Part shown: positions 26,115-39,800 of the stretch, one piece after another | How the letters are laid out: every line of letters starts with the position of its first letter | Numbering within the stretch: the first letter of the stretch is position 1 | Source of the DNA: Xiphydria camelus | Lineage: Eukaryota > Arthropoda > Insecta > Hymenoptera > Xiphydriidae | DNA: 64,000 bases | NCBI GenBank assembly: GCA_963678675.1 | Contig: OY783192.1 | Span: forward strand, 35,061,250-35,125,249 | Reading direction: 5' to 3' | Notes under the pieces: generated by a model | Databases searched by the model: none | What the model saw: only the letters and a program-made list of their open reading frames with translations | Told to the model about the DNA's origin: nothing | Made by a program: the position numbers and the translations under genes

Positions 26115-29100
26115 GCCGATCGACCCGAGTATAAGGAACGTAAGGGTTTTTCCATAAGCGAATGCAATTTTTTACGAGTTTTTTTTAGATTATAGAAATA
26201 GTTACTACGGAAAAAATATTATCTCCCGAAGGAGGTTAGAAATTCCGATTCAAAAATATTAATTTTTGACTAGTGTTAGTCGTCACTTCCGCTCTGGCTA
26301 TTCTTCTATATTACGTATCGTGGACCTAACTATAGTTTGCTGTATTCCGCAAATCGATCACGCCACCTCCGCCCTCAAGGTCGACGTTCGGATGAAAAAC
26401 GGAAGACGCCTTGAATAAGAAAAGGTTACTGTATGGACCTGCCGTATTGTAATTTATGACATAAAGCAGGCGACAGTCTGCCCTCTACCTGCTATCGAGC
26501 GTGCGTGAATCACCAGGTCGACAAGTTTCTTCTTTTTGCGATACACGAAACAGTAGTCCCGCGTTACGATGAGGATCGAGATAAATGTTGAACGCGATAG
26601 TGGAAGATTACTCTTTTCTTCTCTGTGATGTTTTCGCGGTAACTAAGTTGTTAAACGTGCTAAAACATATCGATTTCTATTGGCAGTAGGAAAAATTACG
26701 TTTTATTAAAATGTTTTCTCTTAAACCGAAGGAAATAAAGTGTTCAACTGTGCAGCGAGGTGCGAGACAATCCGACGACGAAGAAGTAACTTTTTCAAAA
26801 TTCACGACCGACCATATCGAGATCAGTGATATGTGATGCAAACAAAAAGAATCAAGGGAAGATCTTCGCGCCAAAGAAGCTACTTGAAAAAATTCGAATC
26901 TATATATGGATAATCTTCACTTCCGATCGGAAAATTTCCAAGGAAGCTAAAATGGCGGCGATCGCAGATCATCGTCGATTCGACGAATTAGAAAAAGTAC
27001 CACTGGCTGTTCTTCCGGTTAGTGAGTCCGTGCAATTTCCATCATCGAACGAACGCTATTCCATTTCAAAACATCGCGTACGCGTGCCGCGCGTCGCGAT
27101 TTCAACATCGCCGATCTCACGTGACACAACAGCGCGGATGCAGCGGGCGGTTTGAACCGACAAAACTGTATCAGTTTGCGGTTGGTTAGACCATTCGTAA
27201 CGCGGACCTCGGCCCGTTTGCTTTGCCGAGCCTCACGCGTACCATTGACATTTGACAGTCGTTAACGCGTGTCGCGAGAGAATGCGTCTCGGTGTCGTGC
27301 TGCGAAACATTAATTGTCGTTAATTGTTCCCCCGCTGGTTCGAAATTCGTTCGATTATTTCCCGTGTAATCATCGCGGGAGGAATAAGTGCATCAGTGCG
27401 GGTGACATGCGACTTTCCTTTCGTCCGCGTACGACGTATGATCTGTAATGCGCGTAAAAGTTAAAAGTAATCGATAGCGACGATAGCTCCCCCATATTCG
27501 AAGCATCTGCGCGAGACTCTATGCGGATTGAGCAATTTCCAAAGGGAGGCTGTAATAAAATGGCAGGTGAGAGGAAGAAACTGCATTATTTTGTTTCGTT
27601 CGCGAGAAAAATGTAGCTTTTACGAACGGGGATTTCTCATGTCGCGACGTTTTTCGACGAGAAAGTAATCAGTGCACGCGTGGGAGCGAGCGAGAGTAAA
27701 AGTTACGAGTGCGTTCCCGATTTCGCGTTATTCGTTGCCCGTTAATCTTGCCTTAACTCTCGAGACGAGGCGAGCGAACGGGTGGCACGTACGGAAGATT
27801 TATGCGCTTCACTCTTCTCGCGAAATGCGACTTTGGGGGCTATCGGGGTCTCTTCTTTGCCTAGATCTCTCCGCACGATGGAAAGCGTGCTGCACGGTGC
27901 ACGGAGCGTCAAGGTGACGCGAGTGAAACTTCGCGGCATAAGCGATACTCCGCGATTTTTTGGTTTAATTACGGAGGACAACGCAAATTTCATTACGTAA
28001 TTTGTTTTAACGGCTCTGAACGCGGGGTTGATTTTATCTGTATTTTTTGAACGTAGCCGTACTTGAACTCGCAAAGCGCTAACGATCCTGAGCACGCTCG
28101 AAAAACGTTCATCGACTGTCGTGATATCAGCGTCGAAATATTTGTTTACCTCGACAATTATAGGAATTCATAAAAAATTATCTCAATGAAAAAAATGAAT
28201 AGAACCTAAGTCTCTTTTTAACTTCGAGAGGAAGACTATTTGAAGAAACCATACAAAATACATCGTTCCTCCAAATAAATCTTTCGCTTAAAGATGAATT
28301 ATAATCGGTCTGCGTCAACGATTTTCAATGAAATCTATGTTACATTTCATTCGTCTCTCTTTTTTCCCCGAAAATTCTTCACCCTCGTTTAAGATCACAT
28401 CTCCACAGAGTGGACCCATTGATCTCCAAAGACCTTGTCAACAGCCGACGACGTCGACGAGGACTCATCAAGGTTTTTCCATCGCGCCGTGTATGATAAT
28501 AATTCCATTTACGACTAATTTTCGCACATTTTCCATTGTCGTCCCCACATGCCGCATCTGCAGCGCGCGGTCGATTCACACGTCTGCCATTGTTGGCTGC
28601 ACTTTGGTGCATCGTCGGTAATTTCCGCAGGGTAACATATCTACATATATGTACACTTTCGCTGGCTTATCCTTATCGTCGTTCCAACCGCGGGCCGAAG
28701 TCGACTTCAACGTGCATTTAGTGCATTATTTACAATAGAGCTCGTTTGGAAAATGAATTATTTATAGTTCGCCGACGAGAAGGTTATTCATGTGCGGCAG
28801 ACTACCAGAGGGTGTAAGTTTAGTGTCTAACTTGACTCGGTCGAATTGACTCTTCATTCTTCTCGTCGATTGTGTTGCCAAATCAGGTAGGCCATATTAG
28901 GCATAGATATCGATTTAAAATTATTGAAAAACATTTTTTGCCTCATTTTACGTCGCGCGAATAAGTTAATCACCGCATCAAATTGCTTCTTATCTCATTA
29001 CACCGATGACTCTAAAGTTAGCAAAGGAAATAGTCTGCGTAATACTTTTTCTAGGTGATATTTAGGCTTCTCAAAATATTCCACGATTCAGAGACACAGC

Positions 29101-32100
29101 CAGTAGATTCATTATGCGCTCGCGCATATACATATTCTTTGGAGGAGTTTCACGTGTGTCGTTTCACAGTGGAACCATATTTCGGCTCGAGCGGAACACA
29201 TTTGCCGGTGCGATAATCTGCGCTATTCATTCGACACGAGTCGCAGATGCGATCGGTAAAAGTGGGAATAGAAGAAACGCGAATCGTGCCTCTATCGGTT
29301 GACTCTATCTGGACTTCATAATTTAGTTGTACAAAGAATAGAAGAAAAATCATGCCCCGTTTTGGCTGTAGATTATTATAACTGCCATATTAAAAATACC
29401 ATTTCCTACACATGTTTAAAAAGATAAATGAATGTCTAATCTTTTTCTTCCAATTATTCGGTAAAGCATGTGTTCTTCGAAAAAAATCATGAGAAAGTTT
29501 TCTCGCACATTTATGATTCAAATCATTAAAAATTAGTATTACAATCTGTTTTTCTCACCAATGATGTACCACTCTTTTGAGATCAAAATCTCTTAATTCC
29601 AATTCCATTTTAATAACTTTCGCATGTAACTGCCTTCCATATTGTCTTCCATCCATTCGTTTTATCGCCGGGAACGGGATATTGCGATGCAGAAGTTGCT
29701 GAAACAAAAAATCGGAACTTTTGATAGACCGGTAGTGATAGTTACCGACGAGAATCAACAGTCATGCGCGGTCCTCGTATCGAGCCACCTGGACTAACAA
29801 TAATATCGTTACTTATGTGCTAGCCCCCTTTTTTATTCCGTCCCCTCGACCATTCCACTTCAGAAGCGTTTCGAGCGACGTAGAGAGCGACGCGTAGCGA
29901 TTCCAGTTTTTGTGCAAACCGCTCAAGTCATATTGCGCGCTCAAGGTTTTGCCCTAGACTATCTCTCGCATTATGTATCAATTGGTTCGGCACGGTATAC
30001 CGGCTCTTTTTATCTCATTTTCACCTCTCGCTACCTGCGCAATGCCCCGCCTGATGACATTTACAATTTACTATTGGATATCACTCGGAGAAAGAATCGA
30101 TCGGGTCAAAGTAAATATTCAGCTCGTTTCTCTCGTTATTTCAGCAAGTAATTAAGAAACGAGTTAAGAAGCACCTTTCTTCTCGCGTCGTTTTTCAAAA
30201 TCCTCAATTAACCGCAAATATATTATACAGTGAAGCCGCGCAAGTCCCTTCTAATAAGAAATCGCGTTTGACGTGCCTGTATACCGCAGCAATTAAATTA
30301 ATCATCGCACAGACATATGTGCATTTGAACTCTCGAAACCGAGAGTATTCACGTATTTATATCTCGCGTAAATATCTACATGTGTGTGTGGGAGCCCCGT
30401 ACCTACGAGAACATACTGTATGCACCAGTCATACGGGTCCGTCGACCCAGACCCATTGACATTGACACGGTATAGCGATATACTTATTTCGTTAGGAATA
30501 TCTCTCAACCCGTTAGTGTGTCGTACGTGACAATAATTATACACGCGTCTGTTTTAAAACTAAAATTATCGTGGCATTTGGTAACTTTTTATAATTATTA
30601 ACGGCTTCAGCAACCTAGACAATAATCCACTTCTCTAACGATATTCCGCCGTTCTCCGACATTTCGCTCGAATTTCGAGGCCTCTCGATTTCGCGAAATC
30701 CTCGCGTCAGCTATCTATGTAGGCCAGGGGCCCGGCGACGTGAGTCAAGTTCGAAGTGAATGCGAGCGAACGCGAGTACTCACTGAGGAAAATAGAGTTT
30801 TCTTACGCTTTCGATTGAATTTTCATTTCTGCAAAATTACGCAATAAAAGCCGTACTCGCAAGGGCATACGTTTTCTTATCCACGACGTTCTCACGTGGG
30901 ATTCGGATGCTACAATCGCAGCGTCTCTATTTATTTAATTAACGTTACGCGGATGCGCTTCAGCCACAACGTCCGGTGTTGCGCGGGGAAAAAAAATAAG
31001 TAAGAAAAACATTATAAAGCGTACCTATAGAGATAGCGAGGTAAAATAATGGAAAGGTCAGTTTTTCGTGTAAGCAAACTCCTTTTTACCGAGATTTTTG
31101 TCAAGTAAAAGCGGCGCGTGCCACTGACTCCGATCGCGGATGGACGCGCAAGTTCGTGAGCCGACATGGCTGGTTTACCTCAAACGCAAGAAACGACGTA
31201 AGAAAGCGTCTCTCCGTTCCGATTACGTCGGTCGGTGGTCGTTACGTGTTTCATTGGCCGAATCGTATTATTTTTTCCCTCGATCGAGCTGCAGTCATGA
31301 ATGAATGTGCGCTAGTACGTACTGGCATTTCTATACAGATAAGGACGATACAAATAAAATCGATAGATGGATATTACAACATATGGATATTTATATTTAG
31401 AATTTTTCGTTTTATCTGGTAGGTAGCTTCTCCGTCGCGTATATCAATGGATAAATCGCTTAAGTTGAATCGAGTCGAGCAAACGACGAGTCAAATTCGC
31501 CAATAAGATTATTCTTGATCGCTAGCTATCTATAGATCGTAGATAACCTCGAGAGAAGGTACGGAAATATACTTCGAACCGATCGTCACGCGAGACCATC
31601 CCAAAAACCTTTGTTTAATCTTGATAAAGGTGAATGTCCTCGACTAATCACCGAATTGAGCGTGAATGAGGAATTCGAATTTAAAAAAGTCGAACTTCTT
31701 CCAGTTTAATAATTCAAATGAGGCTATCGTCCGTCCGTGTCGCTCGTATTCCTCGGTTTCGTCGCGATCTAACAACGCGAGAAATAATCATATTTCGTGA
31801 AGGCGATCTCAACTCTTCGAAACCAAGCCAACGAATGCTTAACTTAATAATTATGGTTACAGCCCTGCGAACTGGCCGATCGTAATAGAAACATAACAAC
31901 CCTAAATCCACAGTCTTCATCGCTTCTGCGGGCATGGCCGCTAATCGCGACGGCAATAAACAATCAAGACTGCCAAACTCCTCAATAACTCAGGCGCCTA
32001 CATTCGCAAAATACAAATTTACGCATTGTGCCGCGAGGTCGACGACCTTGCGATTCGATCAAAACTCGGAATTTCTTTTTAAATTGGCCAATCGGATGTT

Positions 32101-34813
32101 GAATCATCGAGGTGTGCGCTCGTTCATCCTGCGTCTGCGATAAAGTCGTATATACAGGAGAGGTGCTGATTTCACCGACCTCGATTGCGATAATTAATTT
32201 CGTAGGCGAGCACCAAAGTGCGCGTAAAATTGTCGGTGGCTCGCGCCGTGTTGCAAGAAACCGCGTAAGATTAGTATACGTTCGTCGCGTCATAATTTGA
32301 GACTCGTGCATATGCACGATACATATGTATATACGTGTAATGGAAAAGAGTAAGTTCGCGCGTGACTCACGCGCGACACGGCTCGACGTCATTATTGTAA
32401 CGTAAATCTTAATTAACGACTATTAGTAAGACGCGTCCGGTAGTTATAAGAAATTCAATACACGACGACCGCGAATGCGGAGCCGCTTAATCGACGATTC
32501 ATTCATTGAAAATGACGTCGAGCTTATGTACATAAATTTGGACATGTATACAGGGCACGTTCATGTACCTGAAATTCAATTGACGAGCAAAATCGAAAAA
32601 GTCAGCCTCCTCTATAAATTTGAAGAAACCTCGCAAGGTACTAAAAAGAATTATTTTTTTCTACGTCTACAATTATTGTATGAATTTTTTTTGTCATAAA
32701 TTCAAAATCGATCTACTTGACGATACGTCGAAGCGTAAAACTTGAAAAAAAGAAAACAGCGAGTTACTCCTCGCGGATAATTTGCAATTAGGTAAATGGA
32801 AACCGCGAAACGCGCACTGATACTTTATGCACCGGAAACTACGGTTGCAAAGTGCAATTCGAGAGTAGAAGTAGCTACGGCGCAACGATAGGAAGCATCA
32901 ACGCGATGGGCACGTCGGATGATGCCGCGTGTATGTATTATACACCCATAAGTGCACGCCTACCGTGGCAGCGCAAGAGTTTGTTAAAATTGGAGGGGGG
33001 AGACTCTCGACGTGCGAAACGCTGAAATGCGGGTAGACCTCGAATTAACGCAATTAATTCCAATTGAATTAAACGGTCGCGCACAAATGCCGAAGCTTTG
33101 GCATAATTGCATCAAGCTCGATAAAATAATACGAAGCGACATATGCGGTATGCGATATTTCACTCGGCGACCTACGAATAGCGAACAAAGATGCGTTATT
33201 TGAAACCCCATCGAAATATGCACCGCCTCGGTTCACGACACGCCACCGCACTCGGCCCGCGAGCGCTCGAAAAGTTGCGCGCGGTATATTTTAGGCGCCG
33301 GGATATATTTCGATCGGCGTGCATTCGACCGTACGAATTCTTGCGGCGCGATGCACGCGCGAAGATGTATGCGAGCCTCCCTCACCCGCGTGTTTTCAAC
33401 TCCACGCCAAAAATGGTTCGCGACGAGTACAGAATTCGACACCTATTTTTAGACGAAGAAACGAGGAGTTATTTCAATTGAATTCTAACGCTGTTCGCGC
33501 CGCGCTTCTCTCAGCTCCAGCAACGCGCAGGCATGTGTTACGTCCAAATCCAAAGTTTCTATCGTATGCTACGCGTACTACGCTTATCTAATCGCGCGGG
33601 ATACGAATTATTAAGAAAGCTGGGCTCTCTCGCGGCGACCGTGTAAATATATCATTGTACGTTTCAAAGAAACGTAGAAAAACTTCCGACTCGAGTTATT
33701 AATCGGAGTAGCAACAAAAGGCGAACTGTTCGCTCGAACCTCCAGGGGTCTGAGGGACCCCCGGTGGATATCAGCCGACGTCCCAACTCTATTTTCGTAC
33801 GCGGACACGATTGCACCACTCGCGCGTGGCAACGCCGCGGCTGGCACTATCTGCTGTCTCTTTCTCTCTGCGATCTTCGTAATTTTGTCGAAAGATCTGT
33901 TAAATTCGATCCTTTGCCAATATGAGGAAAAAACCGGGCGCGCGCAAATTATCGAGCTCGCGCGATACACCCGATCCCTGAAAGGTACGAGTCAATTATG
34001 CCAAATTAGCACCTGCCGTCCGTTCAGAACCGACCGAGGCACTATTATTCACTCTGTTGGCCAGACTATTAGCACCATTCGCTCTATGGGACATTTCTCG
34101 TGCCATTATTCCTGTATATCTTGCGCGGTCCGCGCGATTCTGGCTTATAGTTATCAGAGGGAAGAACGGGAGGGGGACCACATAGAAAAACTATTTAAGC
34201 GCGGATTGCTCGTAAATAAATTTCAGGACGTTTTGCACTCACTACGACGACACCTTCCTGTGCGTTGCAGTCTCGAAGCTGGATTAATTTTGTGCAGTCA
34301 TGGGGGTGTGGTACCGCTGGAACGTCAGCAAGGGTAGGACGAAGAAACTCGTTTATAAATGCTTACAAAATTCTTGTCGTCGACTTTTCTTCGATTACGG
34401 GCCTCGGGCAGTATTATTCTTTCATTCCTATATGTATGTTACGTCTACGCGTCTGTCCTATACGCGTGCCCTGCATCATTCGAGCGAGACGTCATCGCGA
34501 CGATGCAACGTCTCCCTACCTCGAAATCGATCGAGTTTACTCTACGAGGAGTTTGTTATTGCCCGCGGCGTTCCAATTGCGAGACTGCGTTCGACTTCCG
34601 CTTACGACCCCCCATCCCCCCTCGAATAGAATGCAGGACATTCCTGACGGGTCAGCGTGCTTGCCCCGGGCCCTTCGCCAATGTTGATAAACAGTCGTGA
34701 ATGTGCGGCGATAAAAATGCTGGCGTTGATAGCGTACAACAATTTATTATCAGAGATCCGCCTGAGAATCTGATTCATTCTGTACCGTATAATCGGTGTT
34801 GGTCTCGCGAGTG

Positions 34814-34847
34814 TCAGTCAGTCGTCGAGAGTTCGTCGAACGAGACA
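34814..34847 (+). promoter_or_regulatory. Inr plus DPE core-promoter candidate
   Basis: An arthropod initiator TCAGTC has its A at 34816. Counting that base as +1, AGACA occupies +28 to +32, exactly where a downstream promoter element belongs. A second overlapping TCAGTC starts four bases later but does not put the DPE in register. The sequence is TATA-less. It faces the BTB-BACK gene, whose first coding exon is 2 kb downstream, so it may be that gene's start site. Confidence 0.4.
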
Positions 34848-35080
34848 GAGGCTCGCTCGCAGGAGCCTCGTTGAAGTTTCGAAAAAATTCTCGATTTTTG
34901 GAATATCCGAGTTCGATGTAAATTCCGCTTCGAAGATCGATTTGCTTATGAGAGAAAGAAGTTGAGAAATTTCTGATGAAATCGATAGACAGGGACGATT
35001 TGAATTTATCTTATTAATTTAGGGGAGGAAAATTGGATCGATAGGTACTTTTTCTTCTTCTGTAAATCTACTAGAATTTA

Positions 35081-35286
35081 TTAGGTGTACAACTTTGCTT
35101 CCGCCGTTTTCGATTCGTGGATCGCTTCAAAAGATGACCAGTTTTTTCAACGCGGGATTCGTACGCTGTCCGAAAGATGGGAGAAAGTAGTGGTCAATAC
35201 TTTGACTCATAAAAAATGTATAACCAGTTTTTTACAATAATGCCTCGAATTTCGGAAAAACGGCGGAAGCAAAGTTGTACATCTAA
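35081..35286. mobile_element. Tc1/mariner-type MITE with TA target duplication
   Basis: The element starts TTAGGTGTACAACTTTGC and its opposite strand starts TTAGATGTACAACTTTGC. The inverted ends are about 31 bp with one clear mismatch. TA dinucleotides flank both sides (35079-35080 and 35287-35288), the target duplication of Tc1/mariner elements. At 206 bp it has no transposase. Confidence 0.8.
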
Positions 35287-36698
35287 TAATCAAATTAATT
35301 CTGTCATTTTCTCCAAAAAAAATTGTGCGGATAAATTTTTGAGAGAGAATCTTAACTTTTTTTTTCTGGTGTCCCGTTTCAAGGAATGTATTATTAAAAG
35401 GATTAAAATTCAGAAAAGTAATAGTGTGTTTGCTGTGAGAGTGTTAAGTGGAAGGGGGGCGTACCCTACCGAGGCGCGCTGTCAAAAGTGTCCACGTGTT
35501 CGCAATGCATGACTGATGTCGACTCGGTGGATCGTTACATGTAACGAGAAAATGTAAATTAGAAACAATCTAAATCAATAAAATCTATCGAGTTTCGAAG
35601 TCTGTAATTTCCATAAAAAGTGCAACGTTAACGATAATGACGGTCATGATAAATAATGGTACGTAAAGCGAGTGGATCAATCTTTTCGATTCGAGAAAAC
35701 GGACTGAGTTTGAATGAAAATAATTCGCGTCGGTGCTTATTATTATTTGCACACGTTTCTGCCGTTTTGTTAAAATGAATTAGCACAGCTTGATCGAAAC
35801 TACTTTTTCATTTCGTTACATACATACAAACACATATATGATGTGTACGTAATGTGTACTTGTCTATCGCGTTACCGAACAGCCTCTCGCTGTTTAATCA
35901 ATTGGTGGGAGAAAGTAACGGTATCAATGAACCTGCGTGTGATCTATGTATCATTCATATCATTTTAATATCGCCCAACCGTCACTTTCTCGAAGAAAAA
36001 ATAATTTTCAAACAACTATTGCGCTTACTGGAAAATTGAACTATCTACTCGTATCTACCCACTATCAGTTTTCAATAGTTTAATGTTTTACTGAAATTTA
36101 TACGATTAATCAAGATTGATATAAATCGCTTCCTTAATCGAACGTAGTTATATCGAAGCAAACAGTTGCAGCTGTATAATCGCCCAACGATGCAGATTCT
36201 AGTCATCGCCCTTTTATTCAAGGCCGTGAATAATATAAAATCTCGATTGCCACACGCGACTTACCAAATCGACAAGTACACCGAGGCGCTCTCCTTGTCT
36301 CTTACCCCACCTTTTGCACTATCTGCCATTAAATCAATAAGTAAGCATCACCGACCCGCTATCTATCTATGGCAAACATTGCCAAACCCTTGTATGATTT
36401 AGATGGCGTGCACCCAATGGCTCTTTCTGTGGCTCGCGATATAGGTATCGTGCAAAGAAAGTGGAAAGATAAATTTCGCAAGATGCGAGGGCCTGATTTT
36501 TTTAAAATAAAATGAACAATTAAATTTCAACCACCCCTTTAATTCGAATAAAAGGAATAAATCGAATCAAAATATCATTCGATACATCTCTGAACAATGA
36601 AAACTGCTAATGCAACAATTGAGTTCAAAATAAAAAAATATAAAGATGAAAAATCATCGACAGAAATTCTTCACCGTTCCCCTAAATACACGTTGCAG

Positions 36699-36838
36699 GC
36701 GACAGCATACGACGCAATCGCACTGAGTCGGAGCGCGCGAGGGAGAGAGAGAGAACACGGGAGGGTCAGCGGCACAGGATCCACGCGCGACCCAGGCTTC
36801 ACATCTTCCGGGAACTCCCGAAGGAACCGCAGCTGGAC
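36699..36838 (+). other. 5' part of the first BTB-gene exon (5' UTR or N-terminal coding)
   Basis: An acceptor-like CGTTGCAG ends at 36698. From there to the ATG at 36839 the BTB frame has no stop, starting with a split codon, and reads Arg/Glu-rich sequence ending LPKEPQLD. It is either 5' UTR that happens to be open or an N-terminal extension supplied by an upstream exon. Confidence 0.35.
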
Positions 36839-39800
36839 ATGTCTCAAGTCCCGCTCATATCCGCCGAGGAAAAGACATCTCAATCGAATCCCTTAAACTT
36901 GGTCACGTTCGAGGTAAGCGTTAAAACATTTCTTCCCTCTCTTTTCTCCTTACGATTATCTCGATGGCAATTACGGATATTTTTACGAGGGAAGGGGAGT
37001 ATCTTATCCGCGCGATCCGCAGTACTTTCAAATTAATTGAGGAACTGATGAAATGTGAATTAACAGGTCGGACAATCTAAAGATACTTGGACGTACAACG
37101 TAGAGAGGCAAAGACTGGCGGAGCGATCGGAGTGGTTCAGGGCGATGCTACTCGGGCCTCTTGCACCTACTCCGACGAATCAGTCATCCACGGTGCAGTT
37201 GCAGCACGTGGAAAAACGGGCGTTCAATCATTTAATCGGGTGAGTCATGTACCGAAAGAAATTACTTCGCGTTCGTATGCTTCGTTAAAAAAAATTTTTT
37301 AATCAGAACATATATATCGGACTCGATCGTATAAGTTGCATTTCTACAAATCTGTGCTTATCGGATGTCGGGGCACTTAATCTATACTGGACGTAATGAA
37401 CGGAAGGCAATAAAGTGAAGCTAGGTGTAAATGTAATCAACGAATTATATACGATAGAATGTTACAGCATTGCGTAAGCCGAATCTGCTCGATTATAGCG
37501 GTTATCGCCTTCTGAGTCACACTATTCGCGCTTAGATGGCAAGCTGATGCAAAGATGACAGCCACCAACTCTTTTTAAATTCCGATCTCGTGCAGTTTAG
37601 TTTACCATTCCGTAACCGTTAGTCGCAGAGACAACATCTAATATTAACTCCTCAAGTTTCTCTACTTTCGAAAGTGTTAAGGATCAATGAGGATCGATAT
37701 GTAAGCACATATTTTTTTTATTTTAAATCATAAACACTAGAAATGGTCACGTTTTTTCATTCCCCAGAAAATTTCATTTTTTTTCTCTTTCTCCTCTCTT
37801 CAAGTAAGTTTTCCTTCCTTCGGGATCAAACGCGAGAACGCATTGCGAATTTAAATTTCAAGCTGCGTTTCGGCCAAAAATAATTGGTTTTAATTAACGT
37901 TTCATTTTCCCTGAAAAAAATCCCCCGGCAAAAATGTAAATGCAAATGCGTCACGAGTACTTTAAACTACGGTTACGATTCTGACACATCCGTATGCTCT
38001 CCTCGACGAGAAGCGACTTGATGTGCAGTGATTACATACCAGCAGGATCGGTTCCGCTTTTTTTTTCGAATGACCCCTCCCCTCTTCGAGCCCCAAGCGA
38101 ACACGTGTCCCAATTTCGGGCGCGGGGACTATAGAAATGGGTTCTACGACGTAGTAACACGCCCATTGTGATTCGCACATATCAAATGCAGTATTGAGTG
38201 GGGAGCTGAATGTGGTAGGTCATGAGTACAGAGCGATTCAAAAATTAGGGATGTGCCTTTCGCGGAGGAAATGACGAGTCTATGGGTCGTTGGGCTTCTG
38301 GGGTCGATCGCGTATCTTTGGATCGTCGTGTCGATCACGGCGCTATCGGTGATATTTAATAGAAACTCGGAACGATTCACGAGCAACGTTGGCGCGAACA
38401 ACGACAGCGACGGTAGTGCTAACTTTTCTCCTAGCCTCCCCTCTCCGCGGGACAAAGACGACGAAAACGACTCTCTCTATAGCAATTTTCCCATACAACC
38501 CCGTTCAGAGGAGGAATTCGAAAGTCCGTTACGAGCGATGAATAATTCAGGCTCCGAAAATTGAACAAGTTTTTCCTCCTCGTCGAAGAAGTACTATTTC
38601 TCTCATCGACTAGGTTAATTACGAATCTTATCGATCCCTATCAATAATCCTCAGACGTCTCCCACGAAAAAAATTGTCCGCGCGTTTCACACGATTCCTA
38701 ATTCTTCCTTCCATTGATCTTCCACGTCGTTATCTCATCTCATTCTTTTTTCCATCTCGATTTTCAGATACTTGCTCGACGAGCCGATAGATTTCATGTC
38801 GATCGACACTGCCCGCGCGACTCTTGACGTGGCCCATGAATCTCTCTGCCCGGAAGCGGCGCGCCAGGCTGCCAAGTTCCTCGAGGCAAATCTAAGTTCC
38901 TCCACGGTGCTCCAGGTGTTCCAGGGGCTCGATCTCTACGCCGACAACGCGCTTCCGACTACATCGGCAGCCCCTGGAATACCGACCGCGCCACCGGCAC
39001 CCGGAGACGACGCGGGAGAGATCGGTGAGTGATCGTCGCATCCCCCGACCCTTGCAAACTATGTACACCCCGATCCCCCCCAAAGCATGCGCGAGGGAAG
39101 ACATTTTCCTCGAGACGAAATCAAACTCCCTAAATGCGCGAATCCTTTCGCATCGTCAGGACTTTCCGAGAGAGCGCATCCTTGACAGGGCCGAAAAGTG
39201 GGGATAGCTCACGGGATTGATCGATCGATGTTTTAGCCACGGCCTGCGCCGGACTATTGGCAGCCTGCCTGGCGATTATCGATTCCGATCCCGTGACGGT
39301 CCTGCGTCAGGAGCGTTTCGAGGAGCTGAGCCTGCGGGAGGTGGAGGAGCTCGCGTCGCGCGATAGCCTGCAACTGGCTCAGGAAGGCGTGCTGTTCTCG
39401 GCGCTGGAAAGGTGGGCAGCGGCGCAGTGCAGGAGGCTCGGAGTGGAGCCAACCCCTTGCAACAAGAGGTCCGTTCTGGTTGACGAGGTGTGGTACAGCG
39501 TTCGCTACCCGCTGATGACCGACAGGGAGTTTATCGAGGGGCCCATGGCGAGCGGGATTTTGTCGAGCGAGGAATCGGCCTTCATCGTCGCGAGGATTTT
39601 AGGGCATCACGAAGAGCGAGAGAGAGGACTGGTGAGTGCGAATTTTAGAAACGGATCGTTTGTTTACGCTAAGTTTGTTAAGGGATGCTGTAATGAACTT
39701 TTTAAACGGACGATGGATTCGAATATACATTCGTCTATTCGCAGCATAAAATATGATATGGTATAAAAGTATCAACTTACCTCTTAATTACTTCACTTTT

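Larger units (their letters stand above)
16821..34799. other. Very long non-coding region (intergenic or a large intron)
   Basis: No coding exon can be supported over 18 kb. Base composition alternates between AT-rich and CpG-rich blocks. Features seen are repeats near 18.5-19.8 kb, a G11 run at 18459-18469, a foldback arm at 24880-25050 and a MITE at 25889-26114. Weak exon-like spots are an ATG frame at 26952-27155 and ATGGCAG/GTGAGA near 27560. The extent fits a long 5' intron or regulatory domain, which the sequence alone cannot prove. Confidence 0.4.

Noticed and set aside
33885..34337. 150-codon frame
   Set aside because: No domain, overlapping alternatives in other frames, no splice context.
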